From Shewanella surugensis (GTDB lineage: Bacteria; Pseudomonadota; Gammaproteobacteria; Enterobacterales; Shewanellaceae): 64,000 nucleotides of DNA. The first letter of the stretch is position 1; each line of letters opens with the position of its first letter. Below the pieces are notes generated by a model. The model was not told the origin of the DNA. It made no database searches and saw only the letters and a program-made list of their open reading frames with translations. The stretch is taken from contig NZ_JAKIKS010000001.1 in the NCBI RefSeq assembly GCF_023284005.1, forward strand, positions 1 through 64,000. Reading direction: 5' to 3'. Shown piece by piece: positions 18,589-27,488 of the stretch. The position numbers and the translations under genes were made by a program.

Positions 18589-19035
18589 TTGACATATCAA
18601 GAGTGGGATTTTATTGCCGACAGTTATATTCCAGCACTAGGGTTAGTGTTCATCATTTTTGCTTTCAAAAAAGTAAGCATTTATGGATGGCACTCACAAG
18701 CATATGAAGTATTAGGGGTATTGATATCGGTGATGCTCATTTATGGGATCATGTTTATCGATAATGTTTTTAATATTTGGCCTCGCTTAGGGCTCGATTA
18801 CAGTACACACACCGCATTATCACTAGTATTTGTCACCCATTTTTCATTACAGTCCAAAAATCAACGATTAATTGCCAGCCTCTCTATGATCCTCTATATC
18901 ATCCTGATGATTTATCAAAAATATCACACTCTTTTAGATATATTCACCACAAGTATTATCGTTTTACCTTTTATCACTTTATTGCAATTTAAAGCCAATG
19001 AAATAAGCACGAAATTAAATAAATCAAAGCGATAA
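18589..19035 (+). CDS. Integral membrane protein, lipid-phosphatase or sphingomyelin-synthase-like pattern
   Basis: Starts at TTG 18589 behind AAAGGAAAGCA. The 148-aa product has about five hydrophobic segments. Between the last ones it carries DYSTHTALSLVF (about residue 67) and YHTLLDIFTTSIIV (about 111), a His ... His-x-x-x-Asp arrangement like that of PAP2 and sphingomyelin-synthase-type phosphotransferases. The KxxxxxxRP motif of classical PAP2 is not seen. It follows the phospholipase C-like gene on the same strand, after 250 bp, which fits a lipid-related job. Function is inferred from the pattern only. Confidence 0.5.
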   Translation: MTYQEWDFIADSYIPALGLVFIIFAFKKVSIYGWHSQAYEVLGVLISVMLIYGIMFIDNVFNIWPRLGLDYSTHTALSLVFVTHFSLQSKNQRLIASLSMILYIILMIYQKYHTLLDIFTTSIIVLPFITLLQFKANEISTKLNKSKR

Positions 19036-20017
19036 CTTTTTATTTTGTTAGCAAAAATATCGATTTAAGCATTAAAGTTCAATGTCATATGAGCCCAACT
19101 AGATTGACTATATCAAACCACACTAGCCAAACTAACCCGCACCAAATGATCACTAGCTTATAAGACTCTGACATCACTTTCCCCTTTCAACACTACCGCT
19201 CCAACCCGATACGGAGCACAATAAATATAACGCTAATTGTTAATATTTTAAGCACAAAGGCTTTTTATGATGAATTAGATACTTATTGAAAAATTGCCCC
19301 TTACATTGTCTTATTAACTTGTCTAAAAAGATTAAAAATCTACTACTCTTATTCTTTATTTAAGCGTTAATATTAGCCTATACGAAATAACATGAAAGCC
19401 TTGAACTAGATATCTCAACAAAAACCACGAACTTTTACTATTGATAAGCATAAAAACAATGAAAACGAACAAGTAAAGAACCTAAACAGATCAATAACAA
19501 TTCAAACAAATAACATAAAGTTCGTAATCTTTTGTTCTGAAATCAAAAATCATTTTATTACGCATATATAGTTCTATAATAAATATAATTAACATATACT
19601 AAAAAGCTTATTTAACAGTGAAATATGGAAAAATGGAACGGAAAAATAAAAAAAAATAAACTCTTATGCATGTATCGAAACAAAAGCTACCTTTTATTTT
19701 AAGCATGAAATAAATTTAATCTATATTAATAATTTAACAAACTTTATAACAAAACATGCCGTAAATTCCTTTAACATTAATTGTATATTATAAGCTAAAA
19801 AAATATTATTCATTTGTTCATCACTGACACCAAAATGCTGAAATATAGACCGCCTTTTATATTAACTAGTTCAATATAATTAATTACATAGTGGATAACA
19901 TTGAATGTGTATCAATTGTTAACAGTTTAGATCGCCTATTATTTACACTAGACTCATAAAAAAATCATCGACACTATGTGCCACCCACTTTTACTTTCAG
20001 CGGATATATAAATCATT
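19036..20017. other. Long AT-rich intergenic region before glpT
   Basis: Almost 1 kb without a credible gene on either strand. It is very AT-rich, with runs of A and T and scattered TATAAT-like words. I see no CRP site, tRNA or terminator that I would defend. It may hold the glpT promoter and regulatory sites or the remains of a deleted gene. Confidence 0.6.
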
Positions 20018-21358
20018 ATGATAGGTTTTTTTAAACCAGCTAGGCATATTCAACAACGCCCGAAGAAAGACATCGATCCCGCTTATAAAAAATTAAGAGG
20101 ACAGGTCTTTTTAGGCATTTTTTTTGGTTACGCTGGTTATTACCTCATTCGTAAAAACTTTAGCCTTGCTATGCCTTATTTACAACAAGAAGGCTATACC
20201 ACAGCCCAGCTTGGCATCGTGCTGTCAATGATCTCCCTTGCTTATGGGTTAAGTAAGTTTTTCATGGGCAATGTTTCCGATAGATCTAACGCGCGGTACT
20301 TCCTAGCTGCTGGTTTATTCCTCTCTGCCATCATTAATTTCATCATAGGCTTAAGTGGTTGGGCGCTGAATAGCTTAGTAATGATGGGAATTTTAATGTT
20401 TCTCAATGGCTGGGTGCAAGGCATGGGCTGGCCACCTTGTGGACGCACCTTAGTACATTGGTTCTCTCCTCAAGAACGTGGCACTTATGTCTCCATTTGG
20501 AATGTTGCTCACAATGTTGGTGGCGGCCTTATCGGGCCACTGGCCTTACTCGGCATCATTATATTTGGCGAATGGCAAAGTTTGTTCTACTTTCCTGCCA
20601 TCGCGGCGCTAGTGTTAGTCGGCTTTATCTTGATGACAGTGAGGGATACCCCTCAATCTCAAGGCTTACCTCCCATTGAAGAATATAAGCATGATCAGGG
20701 CATTGTCGGTAATAGCGAGTTTGAACAAGAATTATCAGCTAAAGAAATTTTTTTCCAATATGTATTAAATAATAAATACTTATGGTTTATCGCTCTGGCC
20801 AATGCTTTTATTTACTTCTTGCGTTACGGTATTGCTGATTGGGCGCCCACTTACCTTGTGAGTGGTAAAGGCTTTTCCAATAGTGAAGCGGCTTGGTCTA
20901 TATTTTGGTTTGAATACGCAGGTATTCCCGGCACGATTTTATGTGGCTGGCTCTCCGATAAGTTATTTAAGGGGAGACGAGCCCCTATCGGTATTATTTA
21001 CCTGTTACTGATGTTAGTTGCCATACTCGTTTATTGGCTCAACCCTATTCATAATATCTGGATTTATATGGCGTCACTGACGGCGTTAGGCTTCTTAATT
21101 TATGGCCCAGTCATGCTTGTTGGATTATACGCCTTAGATTTAGTCCCTAAAAAAGCCGCTGGCACCGCAGCGGGCTTTACTGGACTGTTTGGTTATTTTG
21201 TCGGGACGGTTCCCGCCAATGCCATCATGGGCTCAGTCATTGAATACTCTGGCTGGGACAGCAGCTTTTATTTACTCATCGCCTCGGTTTTCTTTGCTTG
21301 CTTCTTCCTGGCACTCGCGTGGAACCCCAAGCTGCATCATCATAGAGTCAGCCAGTAA
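20018..21358 (+). CDS. glpT: Glycerol-3-phosphate transporter
   Basis: A major facilitator antiporter that imports sn-glycerol 3-phosphate in exchange for phosphate. It aligns along its whole length with E. coli GlpT (446 against 452 aa): FLGIFFGYAGYYLIRKNFSLAMPYL at helix 1 with the substrate-binding Arg, SKFFMGNVSDRSN, the family signature GWVQGMGWPPCGRTLVHWFS, AHNVGGG, VRDTPQSQGLPPIEEYK in the central loop, and RYGIADWAPTYL with the second Arg. Twelve membrane helices are expected. No glpQ gene is adjacent, but a periplasmic glycerophosphodiesterase lies at 57184-58551 and could feed it. Confidence 0.94.
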   Translation: MIGFFKPARHIQQRPKKDIDPAYKKLRGQVFLGIFFGYAGYYLIRKNFSLAMPYLQQEGYTTAQLGIVLSMISLAYGLSKFFMGNVSDRSNARYFLAAGLFLSAIINFIIGLSGWALNSLVMMGILMFLNGWVQGMGWPPCGRTLVHWFSPQERGTYVSIWNVAHNVGGGLIGPLALLGIIIFGEWQSLFYFPAIAALVLVGFILMTVRDTPQSQGLPPIEEYKHDQGIVGNSEFEQELSAKEIFFQYVLNNKYLWFIALANAFIYFLRYGIADWAPTYLVSGKGFSNSEAAWSIFWFEYAGIPGTILCGWLSDKLFKGRRAPIGIIYLLLMLVAILVYWLNPIHNIWIYMASLTALGFLIYGPVMLVGLYALDLVPKKAAGTAAGFTGLFGYFVGTVPANAIMGSVIEYSGWDSSFYLLIASVFFACFFLALAWNPKLHHHRVSQ

Positions 21359-21410
21359 AATAGCTATTGATAACTATCCTCTAAGTCACTAAGCTTCATT
21401 GGTGGCTTTC

Positions 21411-21530
21411 ATTCTTCAAATAATAAAGAGTGGCTTAACTACATTCCCAGCGCTTGATAGGTGTGGGGGCCACTCGATTGTCTTGCTCAACATAGAGCCG
21501 AAAATTTTCGCTCTGACTTCAGCTTCGTCT
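21411..21530 (-). pseudogene. Remnant of a GNAT acetyltransferase 3-prime end
   Basis: The DNA matches the 3-prime part of the intact GNAT gene at 22250-22690 over about 100 bp, with one stretch of 28 identical bases (around 21475-21503). Stops and indels interrupt the frame. This indicates that a second GNAT copy once lay here, with the VOC pseudogene between the two. Confidence 0.7.
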
Positions 21531-21613
21531 CTAGCTATCGCGGTCTGCTAGCCTTGTTTATAAAAACCCTTTAAAGAAAAAATCTAGCACCTCTCGTAGG
21601 ATATCATTCAGCC

Positions 21614-22039
21614 CTATATACTTATAGGCTCAACATTAACATCTGCAGGCGTCAATTCACGTGTCCATGACGCAAGTTCCAACAGTATCCCCGCTTCAGA
21701 GTCATCATGATAGACGTCCGTGCATTCCAGTCCTGCTTGCTTCAACCGCTGTTTATACTCATCCATTTTCTCAAGTGGTACATCAAAAGCCACATGATTC
21801 ATGAAGCCGTGTGCCGAGGTAATATCGCCCTGAGTCACCAAATTTGCAGTATGGGTAATACCAGCTTGGGATTCTGGTGCCTTTAGAAAGCAGAAAAACG
21901 CCAACTGATCACCCCCCACCACAATCAAAGAAAAAATGCTGACCGTGCCCATTAGGCAAAGTGACCGTCTTGGTCAAAGGCATCCCCAAAACATCATTGT
22001 AAAATGCCACGGTTTTTTTAATATATCGATATTTTTCAT
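21614..22039 (-). pseudogene. VOC (glyoxalase/dioxygenase fold) protein, frameshifted and internally deleted
   Basis: ATG at 22039 opens KKTVAFYNDVLGMPLTK, a typical VOC N-terminus, but the frame stops after FFFDCGGG at a six-G tract (about 21913-21918). The next frame carries on with GDQLAFF, HGFMNHVAFDVP and LLELASWTREL to 21614. Between CTDVYHDDS and GILLELAS roughly 30 residues usual for the family, including the region around the third metal ligand, are missing. So it has both a frameshift at a G run and an internal deletion. Confidence 0.75.
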
Positions 22040-22249
22040 GCTTTTAGCTGAAAACAACCCCTCTCAATGGATAGACTTTAACACGACAAAAAATATCAAA
22101 CCTATTGCCAACTACTTAATTATTAATCGGTTAGATCATTTTTAATTGAGCCAAAAAACGAAGATGAGATAGACAAGCCAAACCTTCTTCGGCAAACCAA
22201 AGAAAGTTGATCACTCAGCTGCCTTAAAAAGAGCTGATATTGATAATCG

Positions 22250-22690
22250 CTATTCTTCAAACAATACATAGTGGCTTGGCTGCATTCCCATTGATTCATA
22301 GGTGAGCTGGGCCGCTTGATTGTCTTGCTCAACATAGAGCCGAAAACTCGCTGCACCACCCGCTGCTTCGGCTGTATCTTTCACCGCTTGATAAAGCTTT
22401 TTATAAATGCCTTTTCGTCTATGATCAGGATGAATATACACACTTTGGATCCAAGAATAATCTTTCGCTTGCCAGTCACTCCACTCAAAAGTCACCATTA
22501 AAGAGCCCGCCATCACACCATCAATATCGGCCACTAAGTAAAAACCTTTTTCAGGGGAATCCAATAGCCGGTTGACGCCTTGCGTGAGGAGCTCGATATC
22601 AAGTTCTCGACCTTCTGTTTCTTTGGCCATCGCAAGGTTAAATGCAACCAGCTGTTGTAAATCACTTTTTTCACCTTTACGTATATGCAT
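22250..22690 (-). CDS. GNAT family N-acetyltransferase
   Basis: A 146-aa acetyl-CoA-dependent transferase. The acetyl-CoA loop is visible as SVYIHPDHRRKGIYKKLYQAV (about residues 85-105, Q/RxxGxG/A-like), and the C-terminal RLYVEQDNQAAQLTYESMGM is the usual beta-5/alpha-4 part. An aromatic-rich strand (TFEWSDWQAKDYSWI) precedes it. Substrate unknown. Start ATG 22690 gives MHIRKGEKSD, a normal start for the fold. A decayed copy of its 3-prime end lies 750 bp downstream at 21411-21530. Confidence 0.9.
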   Translation of the reverse strand: MHIRKGEKSDLQQLVAFNLAMAKETEGRELDIELLTQGVNRLLDSPEKGFYLVADIDGVMAGSLMVTFEWSDWQAKDYSWIQSVYIHPDHRRKGIYKKLYQAVKDTAEAAGGAASFRLYVEQDNQAAQLTYESMGMQPSHYVLFEE

Positions 22691-22763
22691 ACACTTTTAT
22701 CTGCCTTAACTCTTTATTTTACTTTGCATGCGGCTCTCAACATAGGAGGTTAGATAATAACAC

Positions 22764-23237
22764 TTAATCATGACTCGATACGGGTGTCTCACCGATATTC
22801 TCACTCTCCATTTTCTTAAGCACAAATAGAGTCTTATTATTCTCATCTTTCAACAGTAATTTTGATTTTGTTAAACGGGCTTGAGAAACATTTAGCATTA
22901 ATACCATGACTTGTTCCTCTTGGGCTTCTAATGCATCCACACATGCTTTCATTGTGCCAGCCTCCGGCGCTAAACCTAACGAAGAGCCTACAAAGGTATA
23001 GTTTCCCGTAAAAGTATTACAGCTATTATTACCACTTAACACACCATTAGTACCAAAACTTAACTGCGCTGGACTGTAATTAACAACAGCTTGACCGTTA
23101 ATTTTTTCAATATGCCATGTGCCTTCAAGTTCAAGCTGATCATCAACTGTTACTCCAGTCGATTGGCAAGCAGTGAGTAATACCACTAGACTCACTATTA
23201 TCAATCTTACAATCATCATGTTTGATCTCAAAGCCAT
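22764..23237 (-). CDS. META-domain lipoprotein (HslJ-like)
   Basis: Signal peptide with lipobox LLTAC (Cys at about residue 24). A single META domain follows: GTWHIEKINGQAV, the conserved SFGTNGVLSGNNSCNTFTGNY (about 62-82), and a pair of Cys (NNSCN and KACVD). Length 157 aa. Two internal Met codons (7 and 8) offer later starts. META proteins are envelope proteins of unclear role; HslJ is linked to heat and novobiocin response. It stands alone between two acetyltransferase genes. Confidence 0.82.
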   Translation of the reverse strand: MALRSNMMIVRLIIVSLVVLLTACQSTGVTVDDQLELEGTWHIEKINGQAVVNYSPAQLSFGTNGVLSGNNSCNTFTGNYTFVGSSLGLAPEAGTMKACVDALEAQEEQVMVLMLNVSQARLTKSKLLLKDENNKTLFVLKKMESENIGETPVSSHD

Positions 23238-23367
23238 TAATTTAATTATGATTTAATTATTATAACGAAAAAATCGATAAGATAAAGTGGATCGCATAAA
23301 AGAAGTCATCCCTGTTCTGGCAATAAATACGTTATGATCGTCTAAAAGAAGCATCACAGGGAACAAA

Positions 23368-23916
23368 ATGAAGATCAGAGCCGCCAACTCAAGAGACATT
23401 AGTCAATTAACGCTACTTGAAAAAGAATACAACCAAGATGAGCTATCAACATCAGCAATGGCTAACAATATGCAGGGTCAAAGTTTTAGTCGAGATGATC
23501 TCGCGTTACTGATCGATAAAGAATATTTATGGGTAGCAGAAGAACAGAATGCCATTGTCGCTTACGTTATTGCCGGAAGCTGGTCTTTCTTTGAACGCTG
23601 GCCTATTTATCAAGTCCTTTTAAAACAAGTCAAACAACTTGATTTAAATTCAGTCACCCTAACAAAAAATAATAGTTGTCAATATGGGCCGATTTGGATC
23701 CATCCCGATCATCGTGGCCAGGGTCTCTTTGAGGGCTTAGTTCAGCAACTGAAGGATCAAATAGCGAATCAATACCCCTACATGTTAACCTTTATTTCGG
23801 AAGATAATGAACGATCTTTTGCTGCTCATACCCAAAAGTCATCCATGAAAGTCATTGATTTTTTTAGCTTTGAAGATCGTGATTATTACTTACTGCTTAG
23901 CCACACAAAAGATTGA
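23368..23916 (+). CDS. GNAT family N-acetyltransferase
   Basis: 182 aa, opened by ATG 23368 after CAGGGAACAAA, a good ribosome binding site. MKIRAANSRDISQLTLLEKEY is a GNAT start, LWVAEEQNAIVAYVIAGSW the central strands, and GPIWIHPDHRGQGLFEGLVQQL (about 110-131) the acetyl-CoA loop. The C-terminal region MLTFISEDNERSFAAHTQ ... DFFSFEDRDYYLL completes the fold. Substrate unknown. It is transcribed away from the META lipoprotein. Confidence 0.9.
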   Translation: MKIRAANSRDISQLTLLEKEYNQDELSTSAMANNMQGQSFSRDDLALLIDKEYLWVAEEQNAIVAYVIAGSWSFFERWPIYQVLLKQVKQLDLNSVTLTKNNSCQYGPIWIHPDHRGQGLFEGLVQQLKDQIANQYPYMLTFISEDNERSFAAHTQKSSMKVIDFFSFEDRDYYLLLSHTKD

Positions 23917-23954
23917 CATCATTCGCAGTCTTAAATGTTCAGCTCACTAAAACC

Positions 23955-24401
23955 TCAATTGTCAAAATATTGCATCATAAGCAGGGATTTGCCTTGCTTT
24001 TGGTATTTAAGCAATAGCTGCTCGATATCATTAGGCCCTTGGTTTAACACACGAAAGCCATGATGCTGATAAAAGCGCTCTAAGTCAGCTTCAACAAACA
24101 AATAAATCGATTTTTTAGCTAAGCAGGGACAGCTATTTTTGATCAGTATCGCGCCCAGTTTCTGTCCTCGCCATGTGGGGTTCACTAACAATCCCGTTAG
24201 TAATACTAACTCTCCCACGGGTCTAAAGCGCACACTCGCAATAATCTCTTCATTGGTTGATTTTAATACCGCAATGGCTTCTTTACGGTTTAATCTCGCA
24301 TAAGGCATAAATTGACGATAAAAAGCGGCTACGTCTCTTCTATCATCTACTGCTAACCAATCAAACTTCAGCTCATTTTTATCCATACATAACATCTTCA
24401 T
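23955..24401 (-). CDS. GNAT family N-acetyltransferase, short form
   Basis: Core residues: EEIIASVRFRPVGELVLLTGLLVNPTWRGQKLGAILIK, in which NPTWRGQKLG is the acetyl-CoA loop, and YLFVEADLERFYQHHGF, the usual end. About 148 aa from ATG 24401. Other in-frame starts are TTG 24422 and ATG 24386; none has a strong ribosome binding site. It is convergent with the gene at 23368 and lies downstream of the metK terminator. Substrate unknown. Confidence 0.85.
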   Translation of the reverse strand: MKMLCMDKNELKFDWLAVDDRRDVAAFYRQFMPYARLNRKEAIAVLKSTNEEIIASVRFRPVGELVLLTGLLVNPTWRGQKLGAILIKNSCPCLAKKSIYLFVEADLERFYQHHGFRVLNQGPNDIEQLLLKYQKQGKSLLMMQYFDN

Positions 24402-24455
24402 TAACCCGTTTTTAGTACGCAATTATCATTCAAGAAGCAGGACCTTAAAAACAAA

Positions 24456-24475
24456 AAACCGCCCAAAGGCGGTTT
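24456..24475 (-). terminator. Rho-independent terminator of metK
   Basis: Stem AAACCGCC with GGCGGTTT around CAAA; on the minus strand it is followed by a T run (TTTTTTGTTTTT). It lies 50 bp after the metK stop. Confidence 0.85.
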
Positions 24476-24523
24476 CTTTCATAACATCAATGTAGGCATT
24501 TACAATGCCCAAATTTAAAAAAA

Positions 24524-25678
24524 CTAAAGTCCAGCATCGCTGCGTAATTCATCGGCTTTATCTGTCTTTTCCCAAGGGAATTCATTGCGTCCGAAATGTC
24601 CATAGGCCGCCGTCGCTTGATAAATTGGACGCGCCAGATCCAACATTTCAGTCAAACCATAAGGCCGTAAATCGAAATGCTGTCGCACTAATTCAATTAA
24701 CATGTCGTGCGACACTTTCTCTGTACCGAAGGTTTCAATACTGATAGAAGTTGGCTCAGCCACACCAATGGCATAAGACACTTGTAATTCACAACGCTCA
24801 GCAAGACCCGCAGCAACAATGTTTTTCGCTACATAACGTGCAGCATAAGCGGCACTGCGATCCACTTTAGAAGGATCTTTACCCGAAAATGCACCACCGC
24901 CGTGTCTTGCCATACCGCCATAAGTATCAACAATAATTTTACGACCCGTTAAGCCACAATCCCCAACTGGCCCACCAATAACAAAACGGCCCGTTGGATT
25001 AATGAAATATTTTGTGTCACGGCTTAACCATTGCGCTGGTAAAACAGGCTTAATGATGGTTTCCATCACACCTTCAATTAAATCGGCTTGTGTCACGGTC
25101 TCACAATGTTGAGTCGATAACACAATAGCATCGATACCCGCAATTTTACCTTCACTATCATAAGCAAAAGTCACTTGGCTTTTTGCATCTGGGCGTAACC
25201 AAGGTAAGGTACCATCTTTACGAACTTCTGACTGACGCTTAACCAATTTGTGCGCATAAGTCACAGGCGCAGGCATTAATACATCAGTTTCATTACTGGC
25301 ATAACCAAACATAAGACCCTGATCGCCCGCACCTTGTGCTTTAGGATCTTCACGATCAACACCTTGATTAATATCAGGAGATTGCTTACCTATCACATTT
25401 AAGATTGCACAAGAATCAGCATCAAATCCCATATCAGAATGAACATAACCGATATCACGAACCGTTTTACGGGTGATTTCTTCTATATCAACCCACGCAG
25501 ACGTCGTGACTTCACCGCCAACCATTACCATGCCGGTTTTGACGTAGGTTTCACAAGCAACACGCGCTTTTGGATCTTGCTCCAAAATAGCATCAAGGAC
25601 CGCATCAGAGATCTGATCGGCGATTTTATCAGGATGACCTTCTGAGACCGACTCAGAGGTAAACAAGTGTTTTGCCAT
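24524..25678 (-). CDS. metK: S-adenosylmethionine synthetase
   Basis: Makes S-adenosylmethionine from methionine and ATP in the cytoplasm. Length 384 aa equals the E. coli enzyme. Motifs: [24 protein letters not shown] at the N-terminus with the ATP-site His, [12 protein letters not shown] (about 115-126), and the [24 protein letters not shown]-loop-like signature (about 260-282). Monocistronic on the minus strand, with a terminator after it and three MetJ-type boxes 37-60 bp before the start. Confidence 0.97.
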   Translation of the reverse strand: MAKHLFTSESVSEGHPDKIADQISDAVLDAILEQDPKARVACETYVKTGMVMVGGEVTTSAWVDIEEITRKTVRDIGYVHSDMGFDADSCAILNVIGKQSPDINQGVDREDPKAQGAGDQGLMFGYASNETDVLMPAPVTYAHKLVKRQSEVRKDGTLPWLRPDAKSQVTFAYDSEGKIAGIDAIVLSTQHCETVTQADLIEGVMETIIKPVLPAQWLSRDTKYFINPTGRFVIGGPVGDCGLTGRKIIVDTYGGMARHGGGAFSGKDPSKVDRSAAYAARYVAKNIVAAGLAERCELQVSYAIGVAEPTSISIETFGTEKVSHDMLIELVRQHFDLRPYGLTEMLDLARPIYQATAAYGHFGRNEFPWEKTDKADELRSDAGL

Positions 25679-25714
25679 TATGGAAAATCCCGTCTTATTA
25701 CAATTTGAATGTGT

Positions 25715-25738
25715 AGAAGTATCTACATCTAGACGTCT
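25715..25738 (-). promoter_or_regulatory. MetJ operator, three tandem met boxes
   Basis: Three adjoining 8-mers, AGAAGTAT, CTACATCT and the perfect consensus AGACGTCT, lie 37-60 bp upstream of metK. Matches to AGACGTCT are 6, 5 and 8 of 8. Repression by MetJ with S-adenosylmethionine is the known control of metK. The rest of the gap to 26062 is AT-rich with nothing else recognised. Confidence 0.8.
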
Positions 25739-26062
25739 ATCTTAGTAGAAATCCTCAACAGTTAACAGCCTTAAGCATTAAAAATTCTTAAAACGAGTTC
25801 AATTTTATTGAGAATGAAACAACAAAATAAAAAAATAAATCATAAACAATCATAACGTTAGAATTAACTTACTTTCCAACCATAGCATTATGGAGACAAG
25901 CTAATATCATGAATGACTTCACTTAAAAATAATCTATGACGTTCACTTATGAAAGTAAAAATGAACCAAAATCAATAAAATATGACCTATTTTGTGAGTT
26001 ACAAGTATATTTTTCTATACTTAAATTAACTTTTATTTAGTCTTTAATAGGCCATAATCAAC

Positions 26063-27228
26063 TTGAGAATGTTATCCCGCTCTCCCTTTAACTTACTCGC
26101 CTATGGGTTGTCTTTAATCAGTTACATGACCTTAGTGCTATCGATCCCATTGATCAGTACGATTGCAGAGGCATTAGACGTGAGTATCAATCAAATACAT
26201 TTAGGCATAAGCTTATTGTTTTTCTTATTTTCACTTTCCGCCATCATTTTTAGTCTGTTATCTGATATTTTTGGCGCTTACTTTACACTGAAATTTGCCC
26301 AAATCACGTCTCTATCTGGCCTGTTACTGCTTGCTAACGCCAATAGTCTCAGCTTATTTTATACTGGCTGTATTCTAATCGGCGCGGGAACGGGTTGCTA
26401 TTCACCTATCGGTCGAGCACTGCTGTTACGGCATACCATCGCGCCTAATGCCATTAAAATCTTTACTTCAAAAATATCTATCTGCATTATTCTTGCGCCA
26501 ATATTGTCTTCTATTTTAGCCCGAGGCATGATTTTTATCGATTGGCATTATGCTTATTATTGTATGTTCATTTTAGAAATTGGCTTACTCATTGTTTCAC
26601 AAAAAATCTTAAAGAAAGATCAGCAACAACTGATTTTAATCCACAATATCAAATCTTCACTGTTGCATTGTTTGTCTAAAAAAAGTTTTGTACTAAACAC
26701 CCTATCAACAGGTATTGGCTATGCTGTTTTCATGCAAACAATCATGGGCAACACGCAAAATATACTAAATGAAATCAAACAATTATATTCAATCAACTGA
26801 ATGGGATCGTACTGGGATTAAGCCTGATGTATATTATCGGTATATTTACCTTTAAAAAAGGTATCCATTTAAATGCATTACCGACAATACGACTCTTTAT
26901 CGTGGTGATTTTTCTACTCGGCAGCATCCTTTTATCCTTATCGGGATCAAATTTGATACTGTCTATCCTTGCCCTCTATATTATCAGTTTTACGATTGGT
27001 TTCTTAAATCCCATGTCCAGTAGTTTTGCGATGGCAAACATCACCCAAGGCCAAGGTATGGCCGCAGCCTTACTCACTTTCTCATTTGCATTAATCTCGA
27101 GTCTTTATAGCTTTTCTCAAGCGGATCTCATGCTGTCTAATACTCAATTTACCCTCGTTTCCCTGTTCACCTCCTTTGTGTTTTTATTATTCATCGCCGT
27201 ATCCCTTATTCGTTATAAATTTGACTAA
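26063..27228 (+). pseudogene. MFS drug-resistance-type transporter, frameshifted
   Basis: The first frame (26063-26800) holds about seven membrane helices of a Bcr/CflA-like transporter: LDVSINQIHLGISLLFFLFS, SDIFGAYFTLK in the loop after helix 2, and GAGTGCYSPIGRALLLRH. It ends at TGA 26800. The missing helices continue in another frame to 27228 (LNGIVLGLSLMYIIG ... NPMSSSFAMANITQGQGMAAAL). The join lies near 26780-26800 and needs a one-base change. The start is uncertain (TTG 26063 or ATG 26069). Likely an efflux gene lost recently; a sequencing error is possible. Confidence 0.75.
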
Positions 27229-27333
27229 ATTTTCACTACTTCTACTCACTTTGAAGCAAATGCAGCTCTCTTAGCATTTACGTAAAGTTTGTTATCATTT
27301 AATCAGATTCGACATTAAAAGTTAACATATTGA

Positions 27334-27349
27334 ATTTATTTAAATAAAT
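27334..27349. promoter_or_regulatory. 16-bp perfect palindrome upstream of tkt
   Basis: ATTTATTTAAATAAAT, about 140 bp before the transketolase start. It could be a regulator site or part of an AT-rich promoter region; no known operator is recognised. Confidence 0.25.
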
Positions 27350-27488
27350 CACCATTTATCACTTTTTTAATAAAAAAAGTCGAATAAAGCGCGATAAGAT
27401 AACTAATTTCATTTGCGTCCTACAGCCTAGTAAGAGAAAATATGCCTCCATAATTGCAGACTACACCTCAATATAAGCAGGAGAGATC

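Noticed and set aside
19036..20017. Origin-like AT-rich region before glpT
   Set aside because: No DnaA boxes, iterons or replication genes are visible.
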